A stretch of 32,267 nucleotides of DNA from Chryseolinea sp. (GTDB lineage: Bacteria; Bacteroidota; Bacteroidia; Cytophagales; Cyclobacteriaceae), in assembly GCA_025923195.1 (NCBI GenBank), contig JAICGJ010000053.1, positions 1 through 32,267 of the forward strand, in the 5' to 3' direction. Of this stretch, positions 7,849 to 14,938 are shown piece after piece. Every line of letters begins with the position of its first letter. Within the stretch, counting starts at the first letter, position 1. Below the pieces are notes generated by a model. It was not told the origin of the DNA and did no database searches. It saw only the letters and a list, made by a program, of their open reading frames with translations. Both the position numbers and the translations under genes were made by a program.

Positions 7849-9180
7849 TTAATAATTAATTTGACCTAGTGCGCGCTGTACATCCATTTTACTAGCCAGT
7901 ACCTGGTACAATGCGTTAAAGTAATTGATACGGGTTGTACGAAGGTCTGATTCGGCAACGCTTACATCCAAATAGGGTCTAATTCCATTCTCGTACTGAA
8001 GATAAATTACTTCGTACACTTCTTCCGCGAGCTTAACATTTTCCCTTTGTGACAGAAATAACGCAAGGTTGCTCTTATATGCCGCTAATGCTCGCGCATA
8101 TTCAGCGCCCAGGTTATTTCGTAAATCAATCAGGCTCCAATCCAGCCGCTTGCGACGCCATTTTTCCTCTTGTATCCTGGCTGTACGTTTTCCGCCTTGA
8201 AAAATTGGAAAGGCAAGGGTGGCTCCCACATACGAGTATGGATACTCCTGCTGGTAGAGCTCCCCAAAATTATCATTCTGATAGTTGAGTATATAGGCTC
8301 CAAATGCGTTAAGTGAAGGCAAGAATCCCCAATAGCTGTATTTGACATTTGCATGCTGCAACTCTCTCTGAGTATATAAAATCTTGTAATCGATGTGCTC
8401 GGTATAATTAAGCGCTTGAAGCGTGTCCAGCATGATCTCGCTCTCCATTTTCAGAGTGTCATATTCGATGGGAAGTTCACCTTGCAACGGATAACCCATT
8501 AGAGCTTTGAGATATTGTTGCTTAAAGACGAGCGCTTCGCCATTGGCTTTGCGCTCAGCTTTCGCGTTGCCAAGCAAAATCGTAGCTCTCTTGTAGTCGG
8601 TCTTATCCGCTACTCCTGCCGTGTATCGGCTATATGCAGATTGCAGGCTTTGCTCCAATCTCGCAATAGATTGATCACTCACTTTTACCTGTTGAGCTGT
8701 TGCCAGCACATCGTAAAATGCTTTCGTAACGTCGACCACAACATCAATTTTACTTCTGCTCGTGTTCTGTCCTGCCAATACCCTTACCTTGGAGGCCGTG
8801 CTGCTGGCCAGCAGGGCATCGCGATTAAAAATATTCTGCGTGGCGACGAACTGAGCAGCCGAAGTATTGTTGACGCCGAAACGAATTACATTACCACCGA
8901 TCACAGCGGCTTGTAAATCTATGAAACGCTGATAGTTATACGTAAAATTAATCTGCGGGTACCAGTCGGCCAATTTGCCTTTGATTACCTTGTTGGCAAT
9001 TTCCTCGTCTACCTGCGCCTGCTGTACAGTAGGCTGATGAGCCAATGCGTAGTTGATTACGCTGTCGAGAGTGGCGGTTTGCAGCAAGCTGTCCTCCGAA
9101 GTTTGAGCCTGCGTCAGCAAGGGCCATAGAATTCCTGCCAGGCAAATCGACAATTTCAATTTTTGAAGAGAAAAAAACAT
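7849..9180 (-). CDS. TolC-family outer-membrane efflux channel
   Basis: 443 aa. It has a Sec signal peptide (hydrophobic ICLAGILWPLL, likely cleavage after TQAQ). The mature part shows the outer-membrane-efflux-protein pattern of two similar halves rich in long helices: SVINYALAHQPTVQQA near residue 40, VDVTKAFYDVLATAQQV in half one, then AEYARALAAYKSNLALF and VKLAEEVYEVIYLQYENGI in half two, ending with YFNALYQVLASKMDVQRALG. It forms a trimeric outer-membrane and periplasmic tunnel for the RND pump. It is the second gene of the operon, 6 bp after the TetR stop codon, and therefore likely controlled by it. Confidence 0.94.
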   Translation of the reverse strand: MFFSLQKLKLSICLAGILWPLLTQAQTSEDSLLQTATLDSVINYALAHQPTVQQAQVDEEIANKVIKGKLADWYPQINFTYNYQRFIDLQAAVIGGNVIRFGVNNTSAAQFVATQNIFNRDALLASSTASKVRVLAGQNTSRSKIDVVVDVTKAFYDVLATAQQVKVSDQSIARLEQSLQSAYSRYTAGVADKTDYKRATILLGNAKAERKANGEALVFKQQYLKALMGYPLQGELPIEYDTLKMESEIMLDTLQALNYTEHIDYKILYTQRELQHANVKYSYWGFLPSLNAFGAYILNYQNDNFGELYQQEYPYSYVGATLAFPIFQGGKRTARIQEEKWRRKRLDWSLIDLRNNLGAEYARALAAYKSNLALFLSQRENVKLAEEVYEVIYLQYENGIRPYLDVSVAESDLRTTRINYFNALYQVLASKMDVQRALGQINY

Positions 9181-9186
9181 AATTGA

Positions 9187-9834
9187 TTAGAGGCGCGTCT
9201 TTGTTAATTCATCTCTCAATGCAAGCTCGGGCATCTCTTCATTGAAGATCGTGTGGAAGATGATGCGCTTGCGCTCTACTAAGAACTTACGGTACGCTGT
9301 GTCACTTAGGCCGTGAATTGTTTGTATTACAGACTTGGCGAGCAATGGATAATTGCAGAGTGAAATAAGATTAACCATGAAATGCTCCGCGGATACTGCA
9401 GCTATTCGCCCCTTTTTTATTTCCTTGTCCAACTCCTGACGAATAAGGTCGCTGGATTTGAACGGATCCCTGGCACAAAACAATCTGACCTTTTCAGGAC
9501 GCCGGGCTATTTCACTGATGATGAAGTTATCGAGGAATGGATATTTCAGCCCATAGTCTACTACCATGTCGATATAGTTGGCAATTTTTTCCTTGAATGG
9601 AAGACTAGAAGCGAGAATTCCGCGGACCCGATCTTTCTTTTCCTGAAGTGTTTCGTCGAGCAATATTTCAAGCATTTGTTCTCTTGAACGAAAGTAGTAA
9701 TGAATCAAAGCTCGGTTTATTCCAGCTTCGTCAGCTATCTCCTGAGTCGTAGCATTCAAAAAACCCTTTTGGAAAAATAGAATCTTCGCTTTTTCCTTGA
9801 TCAGCCGTTCCGTATGTGCCTCTTCGGCTCCCAT
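9187..9834 (-). CDS. TetR/AcrR family repressor of the efflux operon
   Basis: 215 aa. The N-terminal helix-turn-helix is standard for the family: IKEKAKILFFQKGFLNATTQ followed by EIADEAGINRALIHYYFRSREQM (recognition region INRALIHYYF, about residues 38-50). The C-terminal part is all-helical and variable, as expected for a ligand-binding and dimerisation domain. It is the first gene of the pump operon and probably represses itself and the four downstream genes; release by a pump substrate is the usual mechanism but is inferred here. A good candidate operator, an 18-bp inverted repeat, sits 12-29 bp upstream of the ATG. Confidence 0.94.
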   Translation of the reverse strand: MGAEEAHTERLIKEKAKILFFQKGFLNATTQEIADEAGINRALIHYYFRSREQMLEILLDETLQEKKDRVRGILASSLPFKEKIANYIDMVVDYGLKYPFLDNFIISEIARRPEKVRLFCARDPFKSSDLIRQELDKEIKKGRIAAVSAEHFMVNLISLCNYPLLAKSVIQTIHGLSDTAYRKFLVERKRIIFHTIFNEEMPELALRDELTKTRL

Positions 9835-9845
9835 TGTCTTTTTAG

Positions 9846-9863
9846 TTTAACAATTTTGTTAAA
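9846..9863. promoter_or_regulatory. Candidate TetR operator (inverted repeat)
   Basis: TTTAACAA-TT-TTGTTAAA: perfect 8-bp arms around a 2-bp centre, ending 12 bp before the start codon of the TetR gene. Immediately upstream (9867-9873, minus strand) is TACCTTG, an imperfect match to the Bacteroidota -7 box, so the palindrome would cover the transcription start or early leader. The position and symmetry suit autorepression by a TetR dimer. Confidence 0.65.
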
Positions 9864-9890
9864 ACGCAAGGTAGCCGAATTGGGATGTCT

Positions 9891-9937
9891 TTTTATAAAA
9901 AAATTGCTGACCTTTTCTAAATAAGAAAAGCTCCAGC
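9891..9937 (-). terminator. Probable intrinsic terminator after the histidine kinase gene
   Basis: Read on the minus strand: GCTGGAGCTTTTCT, loop TATTT, AGAAAAGGTCAGC, then AATTTTTTT. The inner stem CTTTTCT/AGAAAAG (9924-9930 with 9912-9918) is perfect and an outer GCTG/CAGC pair extends it across a small mismatch. It lies 41 bp past the kinase stop codon and just before the promoter region of the TetR operon, so it would insulate the operon from the kinase transcript. Confidence 0.6.
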
Positions 9938-9977
9938 CGGAAGAACTCGATTCAAACGTTTACGAAAGGGCCAAAAT

Positions 9978-11663
9978 TTATTTCGACGGCAAGTAGACAA
10001 AAAAAGATGCGCCCCGCCCTAACTCACTCCTGGCATAGATATATCCGTGGTGATGCTCAACAATCTTCTTGCACAAAGCCAGCCCAACACCAGTACCGGC
10101 ATAATCTTCCTGGCTGTTCAGTCGTTGGAAAATGTTGAAAATCTTTTCTGAGTACTGCTGTTCAAATCCAATTCCGTTGTCTTTAAAAGTCAATTCTAGA
10201 TAATTTCCGGACGGGTCCTCTGCGGGCATTAATTTTTTCAGCTCCTGGCCGTTTACGATTCTCCATGAAATTGAAATCAGCGGTTCCGTTTCTGAAAATT
10301 TGAGTGCGTTACCGATCAAGTTTGAAAATAACTGACCGAGTAGCAGTTCGATGCCCTGTATAATGGGCATACGGTCATACCGGATTACCGCCTTCTTTTC
10401 TTCAATTAACAATTCATAATCAGCTAACACATTTTCTAAAATAATATTCAAATCTGTGGGGAGCAATAACTCGTGGGTCTGGGATAATCGGCTATAGTTT
10501 AATACGGATTGGATTAGCTGTCCCATCCTCTTTGCAGAAGTAGTGATCTTAGTATAGTATCTGTTGCGTACATCCTCATTGTCAATTTTCTTTTCAAGTA
10601 TCTCTACAAAAGTCTGGATCTTCCTCAAGGGCTCTTGCAGATCATGTGATGCGATGTACGCAAACTGTTCCAATTGCCTATTCTTTACTTCCAGTTCAGC
10701 TGTATGCTGCCTCATCTTGTCTTCTGCCATCTTTCGTTCTGTGAGGTCGCGGGTAACTTTGGTGAAACCGATCACCTTGTTGTTGTCATCGTGCAAGGCA
10801 GTAATGACTATACTGCCCCAAAATGTGCTCCCGTCTTTCCGCTTTCTCAAACCTTCGTGCATCGCCCGCCCCTCTTCGCCAGCCATTCGAATGAGCTTTT
10901 CAGGTAGATTGCTTTTTCGGTCCTCTTCTAAATAAAAAACTGAAAAATTCTGGCCAATAATTTCGTTTTCTGCATAGCCTTTTATGTTTTGAGCACCTTT
11001 GTTCCAGTTTAGAATAGTCCCATCAACGTCTAATAATATAATTGCATAATCCTGGACCTCCTCCGTCATCTTTATATAGCGCTCCTCGCTTTTCTTCAGC
11101 TCCTCATTCGTTCTCTCCAGCAGCCTCGTTCGCTCCCTGACTTTTAGCTCCAATTCATCTGCCTTCGTGCGGGAATCTGTGATATCCGAATCAACCAGAG
11201 TAGTAAAAACACCGCTCACCTTGCCATTCTCGTCAAAGATGGGAACATTATAAAAGGTAGCGCGATTTCGTTCCGTATCACCATTCTTAAAACTGACAAC
11301 ATGGTTCTGAAGATCGGTTGGTTGGCCTTTTTCCAGAACAGAATTTAATGATTGTTCCAGATCGTACCAGAGACTACGGGATAACACGTCGGCCCCTCTT
11401 GATCCAAGGGCCTCCGGATGTTTCAGATCCAGAATTCGTCTCAGCGCGTCATTGTAAATAACGAGCAGATCTCTGGACCACCATACGGCTACTGGAAGAT
11501 GAGAGTTTAGGCATAGATTGACTGCAAACCTCAAACTCTGCGGCCAGCTTTTCACTTCACCGAGAGGCGACGATTGCCATCCCTTACCCAAAACATATTT
11601 TTCAATCTCAGCTGTCGGCCCATAAGGTCTTTGCGCACCTCCTATGAATTCGGACGGGTTCAT
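9978..11663 (-). CDS. PAS-domain sensor histidine kinase
   Basis: 561 aa, no clear transmembrane segment, so probably cytoplasmic. The first PAS-like region (about 30-165, with SWPQSLRFAVNLCL and VWWSRDLLVIYNDALR) is of the type often found in Bacteroidota and phytochrome-like kinases. A short coiled coil (ERTRLLERTNEELKKSEERY) leads to a second PAS/PAC (about 195-310). The HisKA box is FAYIASHDLQEPLRK with phospho-accepting His340. The ATPase domain has the N box (QLFSNLIGNALKFSE), G1 (DNGIGFE) and G2 (GTGVGLALCKKIVEHHHG), so it appears active. Its ATG overlaps the stop of the response regulator gene (ATGA, 4 bp), indicating translational coupling and a probable pair. The signal is unknown. 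Confidence 0.95.
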   Translation of the reverse strand: MNPSEFIGGAQRPYGPTAEIEKYVLGKGWQSSPLGEVKSWPQSLRFAVNLCLNSHLPVAVWWSRDLLVIYNDALRRILDLKHPEALGSRGADVLSRSLWYDLEQSLNSVLEKGQPTDLQNHVVSFKNGDTERNRATFYNVPIFDENGKVSGVFTTLVDSDITDSRTKADELELKVRERTRLLERTNEELKKSEERYIKMTEEVQDYAIILLDVDGTILNWNKGAQNIKGYAENEIIGQNFSVFYLEEDRKSNLPEKLIRMAGEEGRAMHEGLRKRKDGSTFWGSIVITALHDDNNKVIGFTKVTRDLTERKMAEDKMRQHTAELEVKNRQLEQFAYIASHDLQEPLRKIQTFVEILEKKIDNEDVRNRYYTKITTSAKRMGQLIQSVLNYSRLSQTHELLLPTDLNIILENVLADYELLIEEKKAVIRYDRMPIIQGIELLLGQLFSNLIGNALKFSETEPLISISWRIVNGQELKKLMPAEDPSGNYLELTFKDNGIGFEQQYSEKIFNIFQRLNSQEDYAGTGVGLALCKKIVEHHHGYIYARSELGRGASFFVYLPSK

Positions 11664-12085
11664 TTTATCAGCTGGTTTGAATCAAAAAAATTGCGGAGAA
11701 GCTCGCTGAGCACAGAAATGCTGGCAGGCTTTACAATGAAGTCAGAAGCACCAAGCTCTTTACTCCTGGCAACTATGGCAGGGTCAGCTGAAGTCGAAAG
11801 CATACAAACGGGAACCGGGTTAAGCCGTTGGATATTTCTTATTTGCTGAAAACACTCGATACCATCCATCCGAGGCATATTGATGTCAATAAAAATGTAA
11901 TTCGGTAAAAAAGAATCATCCTGATGAAATTTCGCAACAGCCTTTACTCCGTCGTCGGCAAAAAAGCACTGAATGGATTCGCTGAATTCCCGTATAGCCA
12001 TAGCGAATATTTCCTGATCGTCAATATCATCATCAATAAGGAAGCAGGTCATCGGATTATGCTTGCTGGAAGCTGAATCAAACAT
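11660..12085 (-). CDS. CheY-like response regulator (Rcp1 type)
   Basis: 141 aa, a single receiver domain without output domain. The acidic pocket is IDDD (residues 17-20), the phospho-acceptor is Asp67 in IFIDINMPRMDG, the conserved Ser/Thr lies in CMLSTSADP and the Lys is in DFIVKPAS. The length and wording (FADDGVKAVAKF, LNPVPVCMLST) match Rcp1-like regulators that are phosphorylated by phytochrome-type or PAS kinases and signal by protein contact. The kinase gene begins inside its stop codon (4-bp ATGA overlap). It starts at an ATG; a second in-frame Met at residue 12 directly precedes the conserved first strand and is an alternative start. Confidence 0.94.
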   Translation of the reverse strand: MFDSASSKHNPMTCFLIDDDIDDQEIFAMAIREFSESIQCFFADDGVKAVAKFHQDDSFLPNYIFIDINMPRMDGIECFQQIRNIQRLNPVPVCMLSTSADPAIVARSKELGASDFIVKPASISVLSELLRNFFDSNQLIK

Positions 12086-12586
12086 ACTTAATTACGGCTA
12101 TTTACGTGTGGTCTGAATTGGTATCTTATGCTATAAAAATACAAGGTCGATGAGGATTTTTAATATGGTGAAGGTTGTCCGTTTAACAACCAAATGCAAC
12201 TTTAGTTCTCAAATAACTTGACTATTTAAGAAGTTGACTTTCCTTTACCTAAAAAATTCTGAGGAGCGGGACAATGAGCTATGGAATTTGAAAGCTCATA
12301 ATTATCCTTTCAATCTGCAAGGACCTTTTACTGAAAATAGTACACACAACATCGTCAAGTTAAATCGTCGTCAGCATAAACGTGATAAGAAGAAGTGGTT
12401 ACCGAGTGCCAGCCAGCCGAGATTGCCAATAAAAGTCCGACACGGCGTAGACCTTCTCCCTAATTGTGCGCACGAGCCACTTTTTCTGTATAAAGAAAAA
12501 CCCTTATTTCTCAAAAATCAGGCTTTCCCTGACTCAAATAAACACTCGGGAATGCGATTTTTGAAAGACAAACTTCAAAGGTAAAT
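12086..12586. other. 500-bp intergenic region, two small hairpins, no supported gene
   Basis: This divergent gap lies between the response regulator (minus) and the secreted hydrolase candidate (plus). I see no RNA gene and no ORF with an ATG start that resembles a protein. Near the right end are two short inverted repeats: TTTTTCT/AGAAAAA (12481-12487 with 12494-12500) and TCAGG/CCTGA (12518-12522 with 12528-12532), 55-105 bp before the next start codon. They may belong to the 5' leader of the downstream gene or mean nothing. Confidence 0.4.
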
Positions 12587-13156
12587 ATGATGCGCATTGC
12601 AAATAAGTTCGCTCAGGCTTTCATGATGGTAGTAGTATGCTTACCTGCGTTTAGCCAGGGTACACCTCAGCATTGGAAAAAGGACCTCGAGGCTTCTTTC
12701 CAACAGTTCATTGACTGTACAAATTCAAGTGGTGAAAAATATCAATGCAGCAGTTTCATCGGAGAGTCTATTTCAAAGGTGTACAAAACAAATGCTTTCT
12801 TCTCGGAGAAGCAAAACAGGTATTTGCACATCAATGAGATTTCCAAATCCTCGGTTGAAAACGGCCAGTGGACAAAGATTGGATACGCATACGATCAAAA
12901 TGTTCTGGACAAGGCACAGATTCAGGCAAATGCCAACAAGGCTGTGATCGCAGTGTATTTGACTAACTCACGTATTGGCCATATAGCGGTTATTTTGCCT
13001 GGCGAACTGCATTACTCAGGATCATGGGGTTTCAATGTTCCGAATGCCGCGTCATTCTTTTTTAACGACACGGAAAAATCGTTCGTCGATAAGGGCCTTT
13101 CGTATGCATTTTCAAAAAACATGATTAAAGATGTAGTGCTTTACAGCCGGAATTAA
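12587..13156 (+). CDS. Secreted protein, candidate papain-like (CHAP/NlpC-P60-like) cysteine hydrolase
   Basis: 189 aa. A signal peptide is visible (basic start, hydrophobic FMMVVVCLPAF, likely cleavage near Q24). The mature protein has the two landmarks of papain-like amidases and peptidases: a Cys at the start of a helix (YQCSSFIGESISKVY, Cys54) and, about 78 residues on, a His entering a beta strand (IGHIAVILPG, His132). Between them are a WTKIG segment and a strand (KAVIAVYL). The tail SGSWGFNVPNAASFFF is striking and may be a family signature, but I cannot name the family. It is probably exported to the periplasm or medium and may cut peptide or amide bonds in cell wall; this is inference from motif order only. 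It stands alone, convergent with the small gene that follows. Confidence 0.72.
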   Translation: MMRIANKFAQAFMMVVVCLPAFSQGTPQHWKKDLEASFQQFIDCTNSSGEKYQCSSFIGESISKVYKTNAFFSEKQNRYLHINEISKSSVENGQWTKIGYAYDQNVLDKAQIQANANKAVIAVYLTNSRIGHIAVILPGELHYSGSWGFNVPNAASFFFNDTEKSFVDKGLSYAFSKNMIKDVVLYSRN

Positions 13157-13184
13157 GCGGCCAGATTTGAACGTTACTTTCTTA

Positions 13185-13433
13185 TCACTCTATTCTTTCA
13201 ATGATCAGCGAAATGGTTTTGTCCTGTCCCTGAAGTGGCGATCCGATCACCAACGGTTCGGAAACAATTTTCGCCTTTGCCTTGAAATTGCCATGTGCGA
13301 CCTGCACGGTCTTGCCTTTCACGTAGCTTCCCTCTTGGGAAGGCGGAACCGTGATACGGACTTGTACAGAATTGCCTTCCTTGAAGTCCTTGTAAATTAA
13401 TTTTTCGTCAGATGAAAGGTTAATTGTTGCCAT
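13185..13433 (-). CDS. Small hypothetical protein, predicted mostly beta
   Basis: 82 aa with an ATG start and no signal peptide or membrane segment. The sequence alternates charged and hydrophobic residues in short stretches (SVQVRITVPP, KTVQVAHGNFKAKAKIV, KTISLIIERI), which suggests a small cytoplasmic beta-barrel or beta-sandwich. I do not recognise the family. It is convergent with the secreted hydrolase candidate, with 28 bp between them and no clear terminator. Evidence that it is real is its clean coding-like composition, the ATG, and its position in an otherwise empty gap; it could still be spurious. Confidence 0.55.
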   Translation of the reverse strand: MATINLSSDEKLIYKDFKEGNSVQVRITVPPSQEGSYVKGKTVQVAHGNFKAKAKIVSEPLVIGSPLQGQDKTISLIIERIE

Positions 13434-13821
13434 AAACTGCTTTTATGTAAATGATCAGCAAACCAAGATACGAGCAGGTTGCTTGGTACCTTCAAAAGTA
13501 ACAATAGCAAGCCTGTTATGTTTTTCGATTATTGGGAAGATCTATATTCATTCTGCAATCCCAAGGCAGCCTACAATGTTTGCAAGCTCCTTTGTAAAGT
13601 CTGGAATCCCCTGGACGTGACCTTTCTGCGGAATGAGACCTTCGCCGATTTGATAGCATACCAACCTACCAGTCTTAAACATCGAACGGAAATTTAATGT
13701 ACGCTTCATTCATCCGACAAACGCATTGTCGGCAGAAAAATCTATCCCGCCATTTGAAAGGAAGGATAAGTTAATAGAAAGTGAGGCTGAATATCAAATT
13801 GGTCCTTAACTTCACGGATCT
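13434..13821. other. 388-bp intergenic region upstream of the sugar kinase
   Basis: No supported gene. A 59-codon ATG reading frame (from 13518 to 13697) has no recognisable similarity. The main structure is the 7-bp-arm inverted repeat at 13714-13732, listed separately. No convincing TAnnTTTG promoter element was found for the kinase. Confidence 0.4.
13714..13732. repeat. Inverted repeat, 7-bp arms, upstream of the kinase gene
   Basis: CCGACAA (13714-13720), loop ACGCA, TTGTCGG (13726-13732). It is GC-richer than its surroundings and is not followed by a T-run on either strand, so it is not an ordinary terminator. It lies 89 bp before the kinase start codon; it could be a regulator site or an RNA hairpin in the leader. 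Confidence 0.45.
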
Positions 13822-14895
13822 ATGAATGTCAACCAATTGATGATTACACCAATTCTCGAATCTTACGGAATTCATAAAGACAGTATAGTTGAGCCTCTTA
13901 ACAGTGGATTGATCAACCGGACTTGGAAAGTAACAGACGGCGATAAGCAATTTATCCTTCAGCAGATCAACAATCATGTTTTCAAAAAGCCTTATGAAGT
14001 GGCAGCAAATATCCGTATGATTGATGAATACCTGAAGAAACATTCCCCCAGTTACTTGTTTGTTAGCCCGATCCCAAACGAGAATAACGAGGATATCTTC
14101 TTCGAGAGGGATCGCGGTTATTTCAGGCTCTTTCCATTCATCAAAGGGTCTCATACCATTGATATTGTAACCACACCCGATCTGGCGTACGAAGCAGCTT
14201 ATCAGTTTGGTAAATTTACACAGCTCCTCTCGCGGTTCGACGTTGAGAGACTAAATATTACCATCCCCGATTTTCATAACCTTACGTTGCGCTATAGGCA
14301 ATTTGAGACCTCACTCCTTGCGGGAAACGTTGATAGAATCCGGGAATCGGAGGCGCTTGTGGCGGAAATCAAAAAACGCACATCGATTCTTGATGAATTC
14401 GAAATGATAAAAAAAAGCAAAGAAGTCCGGCTGAGAGTTACGCATCATGATACTAAAATCAGTAACGTATTGTTTGACAACGCCGGAAAGGGCATGTGCG
14501 TTATCGATCTGGATACGATAATGCCCGGTTACTTCATCAGCGATGTGGGCGATATGATGCGTACATACCTTTCTCCGGCTAATGAAGAGGTTAGCGACTT
14601 CAGCAGAATAGACGTCCGAGAAGATTTTTTTCGCGGCATAGTACAAGGGTATATATCCGCCATGGAACATGAACTTACCGGCGAAGAACAACGACTGATT
14701 CTATATTCAGGATTATTTCTAATCTACATGCAGGCGATTCGCTTCCTGACCGATTACTTTAACAAGGATATTTACTATGGGGCAAAGTATGAAAAACACA
14801 ATTTGATCCGTGCTGGCAATCAGATTGCGCTACTCAAAAAGATTGAGGATAAAAAAGAATTATTACAGGAGATTATTCGAAGCGAGCAATGTTGA
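13822..14895 (+). CDS. Aminoglycoside-phosphotransferase-fold kinase, NahK-like (hexosamine 1-kinase candidate)
   Basis: 357 aa, matching the ~360 aa of N-acetylhexosamine 1-kinases. The nucleotide-binding start is LNSGLINRTWKV with the Lys-bearing strand KQFILQQIN. The catalytic loop is VTHHDTKISNVLFD (HxDxxxxN, in which Asp is the catalytic base and Asn binds metal), and the metal-binding segment is CVIDLDTIMPG (DxD-like), followed by DVGDMMRT. These strings, especially THxDTKxxNVLFD and VIDLDTxMPG, are those of NahK of the lacto-N-biose / galacto-N-biose pathway, which phosphorylates GlcNAc or GalNAc at the anomeric carbon. No phosphorylase, epimerase or uridylyltransferase gene is beside it, so the exact substrate is inferred. 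It is monocistronic and convergent with the TonB receptor. Confidence 0.85.
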   Translation: MNVNQLMITPILESYGIHKDSIVEPLNSGLINRTWKVTDGDKQFILQQINNHVFKKPYEVAANIRMIDEYLKKHSPSYLFVSPIPNENNEDIFFERDRGYFRLFPFIKGSHTIDIVTTPDLAYEAAYQFGKFTQLLSRFDVERLNITIPDFHNLTLRYRQFETSLLAGNVDRIRESEALVAEIKKRTSILDEFEMIKKSKEVRLRVTHHDTKISNVLFDNAGKGMCVIDLDTIMPGYFISDVGDMMRTYLSPANEEVSDFSRIDVREDFFRGIVQGYISAMEHELTGEEQRLILYSGLFLIYMQAIRFLTDYFNKDIYYGAKYEKHNLIRAGNQIALLKKIEDKKELLQEIIRSEQC

Positions 14896-14938
14896 CATCA
14901 AATTTCCGCAGGTTATAACTGGGCAATATTCTACAATT

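Noticed and set aside
12234-12584. 116-codon plus-strand reading frame ending just before the secreted hydrolase gene
   Set aside because: It needs a TTG start, has no usable in-frame ATG, shows no recognisable family or regular secondary-structure pattern, and covers two short hairpins.
13479-13697. 72-codon plus-strand reading frame in the gap before the sugar kinase
   Set aside because: Starts at TTG (an ATG at 13518 gives 59 codons); no similarity recognised and no initiation signal; likely chance.
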